64,000 nt of DNA from an uncultured Clostridia bacterium (GTDB taxonomy: Bacteria > Bacillota > Clostridia > Oscillospirales > Acutalibacteraceae): assembly GCA_947632335.1 (NCBI GenBank), contig CANROX010000004.1, positions 17,037 to 81,036 on the forward strand, in the 5' to 3' direction. The translations under genes were made by a program, and so were the position numbers. Position 1 is the first letter of the stretch. Each line of letters starts with the position of its first letter. Shown piece after piece: positions 35,226-43,740 of this stretch. The notes beneath the pieces were generated by a model. That model had not been told where the DNA came from, made no database searches, and saw nothing but the letters and a program-made list of their open reading frames with translations.

Positions 35226-37871
35226 ATGCAGTGGACAGGACTTAATGAATTAAGAGAGAAGTTTCTTTCATTTATGGAATCAAAGGGTTGTCTTAGACTT
35301 CCCTCATTCTCATTAATTCCACAGGACGATAATAGCCTTCTGCTTATTAACAGCGGTATGGCTCCTATGAAAAAGTATTTTACAGGGGAGATTACACCCC
35401 CAAAAAAGAGGGTAACAACCTGTCAGAAATGTATCCGTACACCTGATATTGAAGAAGTGGGCAAAACAGACCGACACGGAACATATTTTGAAATGCTCGG
35501 CAACTTTTCATTTGGTGATTACTTCAAAAGAGAGGCAACAGCTTGGGCATGGGAATTTTTTACAAAAGTTCTTGAAATTCCAAAGGAAAAACTTTATGTT
35601 TCAGTATACCGGGAAGATGATGAAGCATATGATATTTGGACAAAAGAAGTGGGTGTAGAAGAAAGTCATATGGTTCGCCTAGGCAAGGAGGATAATTTTT
35701 GGGAACACGGTTCAGGCCCCTGCGGCCCTTGTTCCGAGATTTACTATGACAGAGGTGAATCCCACGGCTGTGGAAAACCGGATTGTAAGGTAGGATGTGA
35801 ATGCGACCGTTTTATGGAGGTGTGGAATCTTGTTTTCACACAGTTTGACAGCGACGGTCACGATAACTATACTCCTCTTGACCACCCGAATATAGATACA
35901 GGTATGGGTCTTGAAAGGCTTGCCTGTGTAATGCAGGGTGTGGATAATCTTTTCCTTGTAGACACAGTACAGAATATTATGAAACACATTTCATCAATAG
36001 TTGGTGTAAACTACGGTGACAGTGAAAAGAAAGATATTTCCCTAAGAGTCATTACAGACCATATCCGTTCCACCACATTTATGATTGGCGACGGAGTTAT
36101 GCCGTCAAATGAGGGTAAGGGCTATGTTCTCAGAAGACTTCTCAGGAGAGCCGCCCGTCACGGAAGAATTTTAGGCTATAATAAGCCATTCCTCTATAAA
36201 GTGGCTGATACTGTTATTAAAGAAAATGAAGAAGCATATCCCATACTCCGTGATAAGAGGGATTATATTGTTAAACTCATTAAAGCGGAGGAGGACAATT
36301 TCAGCAAAACCATTGACCAGGGCTTACAGCTTTTGGAGGATATTATATCGAAAGAGGACGCAAAGGTTCTTTCCGGCGACGACGCCTTTAAGCTCAATGA
36401 CACCTTTGGTTTTCCCATTGACCTTATTACAGAAATTGTAGGAGAAAAGGGAATGGAGGTTGACCTTGATAGATTTAGAACCCTCCTTAAAGAGCAGAAA
36501 AAGCGTTCCAGGGACGCCCGTAAAAATGCCGGTGCAGACGCATGGATTTCCGAAAGTACCGACCTTAATGATATTCCTGCAACAGTCTTTAAGGGATACA
36601 GGGTAAGTATGACAGAGGCAAATGTTTTGGCTATTATCAAGGACGGTGAGAGAGTAAAAACCCTTACAGAGGGTGAAGATGGTATAATTATCCTTGATAA
36701 AACCACTTTCTATGCAGAGAGTGGTGGTCAGATTGGTGACACAGGTGTTATTAAAAACGGAGAAGTAACACTTGATGTAACAGATACAACTAAAAATCCC
36801 ACAGGAATTTTCCTCCACAGCGTAACAGTAAATAGTGGCATAGTAAAGGTTTCTGATGTTGTTCAGGCTAAAATTGACGGCAACAGGAGAATGGATATTA
36901 CTCGTAACCATACGGCGGCTCATCTGCTGCAAGCGGCTTTAAGAGAAGTTCTCGGTACCCATGTTGAGCAGGCAGGTCAGCTTGTTTCCGACAGCTACTT
37001 CCGTTTTGACTTTACCCACTTTGAACCTCTTACAGATGAAGAACTTAAAAGAGTTGAGGATATTGTAAATGAAAAAATCCTTAGCCAGCTCCAGGTTGTT
37101 TCTGAGGAAATGGACATTGAAGAGGCAAAGAAACTGGGTGCAATGATGCTCTTTGGTGAAAAGTACGGCGACAGAGTCAGGGTGGTTAATGCAGGAGAAT
37201 ATTCTATAGAATTTTGCGGAGGCACCCATGTTGCCAATACATCTGACATAGGACTGTTTAAAATAAAGTCCGAGGGTTCTGTTGCCTCCGGCGTCAGAAG
37301 AATAGAGGCTGTAACAGGCAAGGGCGTGCTAACATATCTTGACAGCGTGCTTGCGGTTGTAAACAGTGTTACACAGTCACTTAAAGTGAACAATCCTAAG
37401 GAGCTTGTTCAGGGTGCTATACGAATGGCAAACGAACTTAAAGAAAAAGAAAAGAAAATTGACGAGTTAAATAAAAAGATTGCACAGAACGCTTCCCAAG
37501 GCGTTTTTGAAAACGCAAAAAGATATAAGGGCGTCCGCATTATTTCCGTTGCAATTAACGACGCCACAGTAGATATGCTTAGGGATTTGGCATCTAAGGC
37601 AACCGACAACAATCCAATGACAGTTGTGGTACTGGCAGGCATAAACGGTGAAAAGGTAACATTCATCTGCGCCTGCGGTAAGGACCTGGTAACATACGGC
37701 ATAAAGGCAGGGGATATTGTTAAACAGGTTGCCTCAATAGCAGGAGGAAACGGCGGCGGTAAGCCCAATATGGCTATGGCAGGCGCCAAGGACATATCAA
37801 AGGTTGACGATGCAATTATTGGGGCAGAAAATATTATTAAAACAATGGTTGACAATGCCGGTATAGAATAA
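35226..37871 (+). CDS. alaS: Alanine--tRNA ligase
   Basis: Class II synthetase charging tRNA-Ala, with an editing domain that removes Ser and Gly. The 881-residue protein has the aminoacylation domain (about 1-450, with the class II motifs and a Cys-rich loop CGKPDCKVGCECD near 178-190). The editing site is intact: His562 and His566 in HTAAH, Cys664 and His668 in CGGTH. The C-Ala/DHHA1 domain has the GGGKPNMAMAGAKD-type end. Full length for the family. Expression is governed by the upstream T-box. ATG at 35226 with TGAGGAG before it. Confidence 0.97.
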   Translation: MQWTGLNELREKFLSFMESKGCLRLPSFSLIPQDDNSLLLINSGMAPMKKYFTGEITPPKKRVTTCQKCIRTPDIEEVGKTDRHGTYFEMLGNFSFGDYFKREATAWAWEFFTKVLEIPKEKLYVSVYREDDEAYDIWTKEVGVEESHMVRLGKEDNFWEHGSGPCGPCSEIYYDRGESHGCGKPDCKVGCECDRFMEVWNLVFTQFDSDGHDNYTPLDHPNIDTGMGLERLACVMQGVDNLFLVDTVQNIMKHISSIVGVNYGDSEKKDISLRVITDHIRSTTFMIGDGVMPSNEGKGYVLRRLLRRAARHGRILGYNKPFLYKVADTVIKENEEAYPILRDKRDYIVKLIKAEEDNFSKTIDQGLQLLEDIISKEDAKVLSGDDAFKLNDTFGFPIDLITEIVGEKGMEVDLDRFRTLLKEQKKRSRDARKNAGADAWISESTDLNDIPATVFKGYRVSMTEANVLAIIKDGERVKTLTEGEDGIIILDKTTFYAESGGQIGDTGVIKNGEVTLDVTDTTKNPTGIFLHSVTVNSGIVKVSDVVQAKIDGNRRMDITRNHTAAHLLQAALREVLGTHVEQAGQLVSDSYFRFDFTHFEPLTDEELKRVEDIVNEKILSQLQVVSEEMDIEEAKKLGAMMLFGEKYGDRVRVVNAGEYSIEFCGGTHVANTSDIGLFKIKSEGSVASGVRRIEAVTGKGVLTYLDSVLAVVNSVTQSLKVNNPKELVQGAIRMANELKEKEKKIDELNKKIAQNASQGVFENAKRYKGVRIISVAINDATVDMLRDLASKATDNNPMTVVVLAGINGEKVTFICACGKDLVTYGIKAGDIVKQVASIAGGNGGGKPNMAMAGAKDISKVDDAIIGAENIIKTMVDNAGIE

Positions 37872-37874
37872 GAA

Positions 37875-37909
37875 AAAATCAGCAGGTACTATCCTGCTGA
37901 TTTTCTTTT
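37875..37909 (+). terminator. Intrinsic terminator after alaS
   Basis: 12-bp perfect stem (37875-37886 with 37893-37904) that ends in T and continues CTTTTA. Confidence 0.88.
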
Positions 37910-37917
37910 AACAAAAG

Positions 37918-37946
37918 AAAAAGACCATAACCCTTAGGTTATGGTC
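37918..37946 (-). terminator. Intrinsic terminator of rpmB
   Basis: 10-bp perfect stem (37923-37932 with 37937-37946). On the minus strand it is followed by CTTTTTCTTT. Confidence 0.88.
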
Positions 37947-37977
37947 AATTACTTTCAACTATAAGTATAAGCGTAAA

Positions 37978-38166
37978 TTAGATTGCTCTTGTAACCTTAC
38001 CTGAACGCAAGCAACGGGTGCAAGCGTAAACACGCTTAGGCTGACCGTCAACAATAGCCTTAACTCTCTGAACATTAGGCTTCCAAGTTCTGTTGGAACG
38101 TCTATGTGAGTGAGATACCTTAATACCAAAAGTAACGCCTTTACCGCAGATTTCACATTTAGCCAT
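37978..38166 (-). CDS. rpmB: 50S ribosomal protein L28
   Basis: Small ribosomal protein of 62 residues. It begins MAKCEICGKGV, with a CxxC pair at residues 4 and 7, a second pair near 49-52 (CTRC) and the HRRSNRTWKPN segment: the zinc-binding form of L28. The start at 38164-38166 has a perfect AAGGAGGTG on the minus strand, so the 13 extra upstream codons are excluded. It is a single-gene unit with its own promoter and terminator. A zinc-dependent paralogue switch (C-minus L28) is known in some bacteria, but only this C-plus form is in the window. Confidence 0.96.
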   Translation of the reverse strand: MAKCEICGKGVTFGIKVSHSHRRSNRTWKPNVQRVKAIVDGQPKRVYACTRCLRSGKVTRAI

Positions 38167-38190
38167 GTGTCTGCACCTCCTTGACAATAA

Positions 38191-38219
38191 ATCATATTTC
38201 TGCAAATTACACTTTGCAA
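38191..38219 (-). promoter_or_regulatory. Promoter of rpmB
   Basis: On the minus strand: TTGCAA (38214-38219), 17 bp, TATGAT (38191-38196). Confidence 0.65.
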
Positions 38220-38303
38220 CTATGTTATAATAACAGAAGTTTTATATTTTTGCAAGTGTTTTTTTAAATTTATGAAGAAAAAGTCAAATTAATATCATTT
38301 TCC

Positions 38304-38332
38304 TTGTAATTTTTATGGTTTTATTATATAAT
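38304..38332 (+). promoter_or_regulatory. Promoter of the M50 protease-scpAB-rluB operon
   Basis: TTGTAA (38304-38309), 17 bp, TATAAT (38327-38332). The transcript would begin near 38339, so start codons upstream of that can be excluded. Confidence 0.65.
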
Positions 38333-38371
38333 AATATGAATAGTATTATGGAAAAGAAAGAGATGAGAATT

Positions 38372-39067
38372 ATGCTGTCAGAACTTATAGGAGCTTTCAG
38401 GGGTGAGGGAGTAGACTTTGCCTACATAATCACACAACTCCTTGCAATGCTGGTTATTATTTTCCTTGTTCTGCCCTTTCACGAATGGGCACACGCCTTT
38501 ACGGCAATGAAACTGGGGGACAATTCTGTAAAGTATCGTGGAAGACTTACACTTAATCCTCTTGCACATATTGATGTGATGGGTTCGCTTTTCCTTATTC
38601 TTATCGGCTTTGGTTGGGCTAAGCCGGTACCCATTGACCCCCGTAATTTTAAAAATGAAAAAGTTGGTATGGCTGTAACTGCCGTTATGGGTCCCGTGGC
38701 TAATTTGGTTGCCTCTCTTGCAGGTGCTTTTATATTTTATGGTTTACAGGCATTTATCCCCGGGGTGTATTATTCGCAGTTTGGTTCATATGTATATATG
38801 TTTCTTCAGTTTTACATTCAGATAAATGTTTATTTGGCTGTATTTAATCTTATTCCAATACCGCCCTTAGACGGTTCAAAGGTACTTTTCCTGTTTTTGC
38901 CTGACAATGCGGTATCATTTTTCTATAGATATGAAAGATATATTATGCTTTTAGTTTTTATCCTTATATGGGGAGGCATTTTAAGTGTGCCACTGGCATA
39001 TATAAGCTCCTATATAATGGGGGGTATTAATTTTGTAGGACGACTTCCCTTTTTATGGGCGTTTTAA
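38372..39067 (+). CDS. Site-2 protease (M50) family membrane protein
   Basis: An intramembrane zinc metalloprotease-like protein of 231 residues. The zinc motif HEWAH (37-41) lies in the first helix. The third ligand is in NLIPIPPLDG (near 163-172), and five to six hydrophobic helices are visible. This is the short Rip/YwhC-like form without a PDZ domain. I choose the ATG at 38372; in-frame ATGs at 38348 and 38363 are possible but less well spaced from the AAGAGATGAG site. Its location directly before scpA is common in Firmicutes. The substrate is unknown. Confidence 0.87.
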   Translation: MLSELIGAFRGEGVDFAYIITQLLAMLVIIFLVLPFHEWAHAFTAMKLGDNSVKYRGRLTLNPLAHIDVMGSLFLILIGFGWAKPVPIDPRNFKNEKVGMAVTAVMGPVANLVASLAGAFIFYGLQAFIPGVYYSQFGSYVYMFLQFYIQINVYLAVFNLIPIPPLDGSKVLFLFLPDNAVSFFYRYERYIMLLVFILIWGGILSVPLAYISSYIMGGINFVGRLPFLWAF

Positions 39068-39088
39068 GTCGGTCCAAGGTTTGGCTTT

Positions 39089-39841
39089 ATGAGTGAAATA
39101 ATAGAAGATACAAGTTTATCTGTTACAAACAATAACACGGAAAAGCAAAAAATTTTATATCATACAGATGTGTTTGAGGGTCCTTTGGATTTGCTCCTTA
39201 GCCTTATTGCCAAGAATAAAATTAACATATGCGATATTGTGATTTCCGATCTAATTGACCAGTATATGGAGCAAATTAAACTTATGCAGGAGGAAGAAAT
39301 GGATATTGCCTCTGAATTTTTGCAGATGGCAAGCCGCCTTGTTCATATAAAGTCGGTAATCCTTCTTCCAAAGTATGAGGAGGAAGCAGAGGAACTGCAA
39401 AAGGAGCTTACAGGTCAACTGATTGAGTACCAACTCTGTAAAGAGATTTCGAAAATATTAGCCTCTATAATTTCCTTTGATTATTATACCAAAGAACCCA
39501 GCAAAATAAACTTTGATTTGACCTATGACAGAATACACCCTGCCAAGGACATAGCAAAAGCGTATGTATCTGCTGTAGGCAGGGGCAAGGCAAAACTGCC
39601 CCCTCCAAAGGACGCCTTTTCCGGAATTGTCAGCCGGAAGATAGTTTCTGTATCTTCCAAAATAATTACGGTTATGAGAAAGCTCTATAAGGGAAATACT
39701 GTAAAGTACAAAACGCTTTTTGAAGCATCTCAGGGGCGAAGCGACCTTGTAGCTACATTCCTTGCAATACTTGAACTTGTAAAGGGCAAGAGAGTTAGGA
39801 TTGAGGGCGAGGGCGATAATGCAGATGTTAGAATGATTTAG
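39089..39841 (+). CDS. scpA: Segregation and condensation protein A
   Basis: Kleisin subunit that bridges the two Smc heads in the bacterial condensin complex. The 250-residue protein has the N-terminal kleisin signature FEGPLDLLLSLI (near 30-41) and the MASRLVHIKS helix (near 85). The C-terminal winged helix (about 190-245) ends LVATFLAILELVKGKRV. It lies 19 bases before scpB. Smc itself is not in the window. Full length for the family. Confidence 0.95.
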   Translation: MSEIIEDTSLSVTNNNTEKQKILYHTDVFEGPLDLLLSLIAKNKINICDIVISDLIDQYMEQIKLMQEEEMDIASEFLQMASRLVHIKSVILLPKYEEEAEELQKELTGQLIEYQLCKEISKILASIISFDYYTKEPSKINFDLTYDRIHPAKDIAKAYVSAVGRGKAKLPPPKDAFSGIVSRKIVSVSSKIITVMRKLYKGNTVKYKTLFEASQGRSDLVATFLAILELVKGKRVRIEGEGDNADVRMI

Positions 39842-39860
39842 TTCTTTTGAGGAATAATAT

Positions 39861-40466
39861 ATGAGTAACGAAGAAATGAAAAGAGCAGTGGAGGCAATTC
39901 TTCTTTCAGCAGGCGAGTCTGTAGACATAGACAGAATATCACAGGCTCTGGAAATTACACCCAAAGAGACCGAGAAACTTCTTACAAAGCTGACGGAGGA
40001 ATTTAATTCTCAGAACCACGGTTTTAAAATTATGAGGTATAAGGACAGCTTTCAGTTTGTCACCCATAAGGAGTATGCAGAGCAAATCCGTACGGTTATG
40101 GATTTAAACCGCAAAAAGCCCCTTAGTCAGGCGGCTATGGAGGTTCTCTCCGTAATAGCATACAACCAGCCTGTTACCAAGGCTTTTGTTGAGCAGGTAA
40201 GGGGTGTGGACTGTTCGGGTGTTATAGGTTCATTAACATTAAAAGGACTTATTGAAGAACAGGGCAGGCTTGAGCTTCCGGGCAGGCCGCTTATTTACGG
40301 TACAACAGAAAACTTCCTTAGATGTTTCAACATAAGCTCAATAGAGGAACTTCCTCCGATTCCAAAAGGCAAAGGAGAAAATTCCGAGAAAGAAGAAGTT
40401 GAAAGCAGTGAAAAAACAATAACTGCCACGCCTCAGGAAATAGTAGAAATGGTTACAGAGGAATAA
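39861..40466 (+). CDS. scpB: Segregation and condensation protein B
   Basis: Dimeric winged-helix protein that binds ScpA in the Smc complex. The 201-residue protein has two winged-helix domains (about 5-80 and 90-160) with the SVIAYNQPVTKAFVEQVRGVD signature (near 103) and GRPLIYGTTENFL near 147. The C-terminal 40 residues are acidic and of low complexity. It directly follows scpA and precedes a small membrane protein gene. Confidence 0.95.
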   Translation: MSNEEMKRAVEAILLSAGESVDIDRISQALEITPKETEKLLTKLTEEFNSQNHGFKIMRYKDSFQFVTHKEYAEQIRTVMDLNRKKPLSQAAMEVLSVIAYNQPVTKAFVEQVRGVDCSGVIGSLTLKGLIEEQGRLELPGRPLIYGTTENFLRCFNISSIEELPPIPKGKGENSEKEEVESSEKTITATPQEIVEMVTEE

Positions 40467-40469
40467 TTG

Positions 40470-41117
40470 ATGTGTGCTGTCATCATAATATTATCAATAC
40501 TTCTTTTACTTTTTCTGATTTCCCTCTTAAACATACAGCTTATTGCAGGCTATAGGGACAGGCTTTCTATTGTAATAAAGGTTTTATTTTTTAAGATTGA
40601 TTTGTCCCCTAAGAAAAAAAAGCCTAAAGCAAAAGAGAAAAAGGGAAAAGGGAAAAAACAGAAAAAAACCAAGCAAAAAAAATCCGATGAAAAAGAAAAG
40701 CCAAAAAAGAAAAAGGAAAATCCCTTAAAAACATTGTGGAATAAGCAGGGCGTTTCGGGTTTTGTAGAACTTTTAAAAGATGTACTAAATCTTGCCGGCG
40801 GTGTTCTAAAAGGTTTTTTCAAAAGATTTATTATTCATAATCTTGATGTAAAAATTTCTTTTGCAGGTGAGGACGCGTCGGATACCGCAACCGGCTATGG
40901 GGCTGTTTGTGCAGTTGTATACCCGCTTGTGGCACAAATTTATTCAAGGCTGAATGTAAAGGATTATTCCGTAGATATACTTTGTAACTTTGAACAGGGG
41001 GCAAAGACGGAACTTGATTGTTCACTATACGGAACAATTAGAATTTGTCATATTTTTTCAATAACACTAAAAGCAGCGGCAAAGGCAGTTAAGACATATT
41101 TAAAAATGAGATTTTAA
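40470..41117 (+). CDS. DUF2953 family membrane-associated protein
   Basis: A 215-residue protein with one N-terminal hydrophobic helix (about 2-22) and a strikingly Lys-rich stretch (about 48-88, roughly two thirds Lys). A predicted alpha/beta region follows (about 100-215). The YSVDILCNFEQGAKTELDCSLYGTI-like part near 170-195 matches the DUF2953 pattern (quoted only as the family region). The function is unknown. In spore-formers this gene regularly stands between scpB and ytfJ, exactly as here, and is thought to be part of the sporulation/spore-wall neighbourhood. The ATG at 40470 follows a TTG at 40467; either could be used. Confidence 0.75.
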   Translation: MCAVIIILSILLLLFLISLLNIQLIAGYRDRLSIVIKVLFFKIDLSPKKKKPKAKEKKGKGKKQKKTKQKKSDEKEKPKKKKENPLKTLWNKQGVSGFVELLKDVLNLAGGVLKGFFKRFIIHNLDVKISFAGEDASDTATGYGAVCAVVYPLVAQIYSRLNVKDYSVDILCNFEQGAKTELDCSLYGTIRICHIFSITLKAAAKAVKTYLKMRF

Positions 41118-41141
41118 CTATTAAATTAAGGAGAGATTTCT

Positions 41142-41582
41142 ATGAGCGAACATCCTATTGAAAGCCTGATGGGCGTTACCATGCAGAAAATTAAGGAAAT
41201 GGTTGATGTAAATACCATTATAGGCGACCCTATTACAACGCCGGACGGAACAGTAGTTGTACCTGTTTCAAAGGTTAGTTATGGTTTTGCCAGCGGCGGT
41301 TCTGATTTTCCGTCAAAAAAAGACGGAAAAGATTGTTTTGGCGGCGGCAGCGGCGCAGGTATTACAATTAACCCTGTAGGCTTTCTTACAGTATGTAAGG
41401 GTCAGGTTAAGATGATTGGCATTGGTGAAAGTGACGGCACCCTTGACAAGGCTATAGCTATGGTTCCCGATGTTTTTGACAAGGTCACAAGCTTCCTTAA
41501 AAAAGATAAGAAAGATAAAAAGAAAGATAAAAACGGCAAAACTCCGGAAATTACCGTAACCGAAACAGAGGTTGAACCCTAA
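41142..41582 (+). CDS. ytfJ: Sporulation protein YtfJ (GerW family)
   Basis: A 146-residue protein with the family N-terminus HPIESLMGVTMQKIKEMVDVN and the conserved Gly-rich GGGSGAGITINPVGFL segment (near 66-82). A Lys/Asp-rich tail follows. GerW/YtfJ is a forespore protein needed for germination in Bacillus, and relatives occur in spore-forming clostridia and in some non-sporulating relatives. It lies between DUF2953 and a DacF-like carboxypeptidase. Its presence suggests, but does not prove, sporulation. Confidence 0.9.
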   Translation: MSEHPIESLMGVTMQKIKEMVDVNTIIGDPITTPDGTVVVPVSKVSYGFASGGSDFPSKKDGKDCFGGGSGAGITINPVGFLTVCKGQVKMIGIGESDGTLDKAIAMVPDVFDKVTSFLKKDKKDKKKDKNGKTPEITVTETEVEP

Positions 41583-41611
41583 CTTATATTTTTGCATAAA
41601 AGATATTTCTG

Positions 41612-41634
41612 CCTCATACAATTCTATGAGGTGG
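41612..41634 (+). promoter_or_regulatory. Hairpin sequestering the dacF ribosome-binding site
   Basis: 7-bp perfect stem (CCTCATA 41612-41618 with TATGAGG 41625-41631). Its 3' arm contains most of the GAGGTGG ribosome site used by the ATG at 41639. It could lower or condition translation of dacF. Confidence 0.45.
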
Positions 41635-41638
41635 TAGT

Positions 41639-42751
41639 ATGAAACGCATAACCGTAATAATTCTTGCTCTTTTACTATTGATACCTGTATTAGTAAATGT
41701 ATCCGCAGTGGAAGTAGAAGAGCCGTCAACCAGTGGGGTCGCTTCAATACTGTACTGCCCAAATATTAATAAGGTTTTGTATAGCCATAATGAAAACAAG
41801 ACCATGAAAATGGCGTCAACTACAAAGCTGATGACCTCCCTTATCACCTTGGAAGAGGCAAAGAAAGACAATAAGATTGTTACCTTTACAAGGGATATGA
41901 TAGAAGAGGGCAGTTCCATGTACCTAAAAGTAGGCGAACAGGTTACTCTTGAAGACTTGTGCACAGGTATGCTTCTTCCCTCAGGTAACGACGCAGCCAC
42001 AGCCGCAGCGGTGACAATAGGCGGCAGTAAAGAAAAGTTTGCTGACCTTATGAATAAAAGGGCAAAGGAAATAGGTATGAAAAATACCCACTTTGTTACC
42101 CCCTCCGGCCTTGATGACGAGAACCATTACAGTACGGCGTATGATATGGCGCTTCTTATGAAAGAGTGCATTAAAAATAAAAAGTTCCGTGAGATTAGTG
42201 CTTGTAAGGGCAGACCGGTAAACTTTGTAAAGCCAAAGGATAAGGTTGTTACCTACATAAATCATAACAGACTTTTGTCAACTTATGAATACTGTATCAG
42301 CGGAAAAACCGGCTATACAAAAAGTGCCGGCAGGTGTCTTGTTACAGCGGCAGAAAAAAACGGTATAATACTTATTGCCGTAACACTCAGCGATAAAAGT
42401 GACTGGAACGACCATATATCAATGTACGATTACGGTTTTTCAAAGGTACACAGCAAGGTTTTTAATAAAAAGGTTATTACCCAGGATATTGTGGGAGGAA
42501 AAAAGGATAGGACCTCCCTAAACCTGAACAGAGAAACCTTTTTTACCCTGAATAGCAGGGACAGATATAAGGAGAGGATACTTATACCACCTTTTGCTTA
42601 TGCCCCTATAAAAAAAGGGGATAGTGCGGGAACAGTTGAGTATATAAAGAATGGAAAGGTAGTTGAAAGACGCCCTATTACATATAAGGAAGATATAGAT
42701 TACAACGGGAGCAAAAAGAGCTTCTGGGATTTTTTAAAGGAATTATTCTAA
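41639..42751 (+). CDS. dacF: D-alanyl-D-alanine carboxypeptidase (DacF/DacB-like penicillin-binding protein)
   Basis: Low-molecular-mass PBP that trims the terminal D-Ala of the stem peptide. The 370-residue protein has a signal peptide (1-24). The three active-site motifs are intact: S60-T-T-K63, S115-G-N117 and K223-T-G225. A C-terminal PBP5-type domain (about 275-350) is followed by a short amphipathic end (FWDFLKELF) that may attach to the membrane. In spore-formers DacF acts in the forespore cortex. The position after ytfJ fits that, but a vegetative role is equally compatible. It shares one base with rluB. Confidence 0.92.
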   Translation: MKRITVIILALLLLIPVLVNVSAVEVEEPSTSGVASILYCPNINKVLYSHNENKTMKMASTTKLMTSLITLEEAKKDNKIVTFTRDMIEEGSSMYLKVGEQVTLEDLCTGMLLPSGNDAATAAAVTIGGSKEKFADLMNKRAKEIGMKNTHFVTPSGLDDENHYSTAYDMALLMKECIKNKKFREISACKGRPVNFVKPKDKVVTYINHNRLLSTYEYCISGKTGYTKSAGRCLVTAAEKNGIILIAVTLSDKSDWNDHISMYDYGFSKVHSKVFNKKVITQDIVGGKKDRTSLNLNRETFFTLNSRDRYKERILIPPFAYAPIKKGDSAGTVEYIKNGKVVERRPITYKEDIDYNGSKKSFWDFLKELF

Positions 42752-43506
42752 TGGCAAAAAAGGAACTTGTAAGATTACAGAAAATTATGGCGGAATGCGG
42801 AGTTGCATCACGCCGAAAATCCGAGGATTTGATAAGACAGGGAAAGGTAAAAGTAAACGGCGCAGTTGCCCAAATCGGAGATAAGGTTGACCCTGTAAAC
42901 GACAAGATTTTTGTTCAGGGTAAGCGTATCAAGGGTACGGCAAGGCCGAAGAGAAGATATATTATGCTCCACAAGCCCCGTGGCTACATAACAACAATGA
43001 GCGACGAGCTGGGAAGAAAATGTGTTGCCCAGCTTATCTCTGATATTGAAGAAAGGCTTTATCCTGTAGGCAGACTTGACAGGGAAAGCGAGGGCTTACT
43101 TCTTATGACCAATGACGGTGATTTTGCAAACACTGTAACCCACCCCAAGAAAGACATTTACAAGGTTTACAGGGTAACAGTAAGACCGTCTGTAAGCGAT
43201 GAGCAGATTACACAGATGATGGTTGGTATGACTATCGACGGCTATAAGACAAAACCATGCGAAGTTCGTGTAATTACAAGACAGGAGGGCAGGGTTGTCC
43301 TTGAAATTCTTCTTCACGAGGGAAGAAACAGGCAAATAAGAAAGATGTGCGAACAGCTTGGACTTGAAGTGGCAAGGCTTAAGAGAACGGCAATCGGTAC
43401 AGTAAAGCTGGGCATACTTAAACCAGGCGACTGGAGAGATTTAACACAGAAGGAAATTGATAAGCTGACTGCAAATCCCAACCCCTCAAGTCATATTGTG
43501 TCATAA
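42751..43506 (+). CDS. rluB: Pseudouridine synthase RluB family
   Basis: Modifies 23S rRNA (RluB type). The 251-residue protein has an N-terminal S4 RNA-binding domain (about 5-65, LQKIMAECGVASRRKSEDLI). The catalytic domain has GRLDRESEGLLL and catalytic Asp110. The GRNRQIRKMCEQLG motif near 190 is typical of the RsuA/RluB/E/F group. The start shares a base with the dacF stop. RluB is favoured over RsuA by genomic position (scpB neighbourhood). Confidence 0.93.
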   Translation: MAKKELVRLQKIMAECGVASRRKSEDLIRQGKVKVNGAVAQIGDKVDPVNDKIFVQGKRIKGTARPKRRYIMLHKPRGYITTMSDELGRKCVAQLISDIEERLYPVGRLDRESEGLLLMTNDGDFANTVTHPKKDIYKVYRVTVRPSVSDEQITQMMVGMTIDGYKTKPCEVRVITRQEGRVVLEILLHEGRNRQIRKMCEQLGLEVARLKRTAIGTVKLGILKPGDWRDLTQKEIDKLTANPNPSSHIVS

Positions 43507-43618
43507 TTTGATGTAAAAACCCATAGTGAATGTAAAATCTCATATACAATAAGGGGATTATAACTGAACTTTTGAGCAAATTAACAATAAATTACAATTT
43601 AAATTAAAACAATTATTT

Positions 43619-43653
43619 AAAGTGTGCAAAAATTTTTCGTTGCACACTTTTTT
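43619..43653 (+). terminator. Intrinsic terminator after rluB
   Basis: 11-bp perfect stem (43619-43629 with 43640-43650), ten-base loop, then T-run. It lies 112 bases after the rluB stop, so the long tail may hold other signals, but I see none. Confidence 0.85.
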
Positions 43654-43654
43654 C

Positions 43655-43683
43655 TTGTATTTAAGCCCTTTTTGGGATATAAT
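43655..43683 (+). promoter_or_regulatory. Promoter of the carboxyltransferase cassette
   Basis: TTGTAT (43655-43660), 17 bp, TATAAT (43678-43683); directly behind the rluB terminator. Confidence 0.65.
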
Positions 43684-43740
43684 GATAAATGTAGTATTTT
43701 ATTATGACCACAGTATAACTTATGAAAGTGAGGAACAGAG

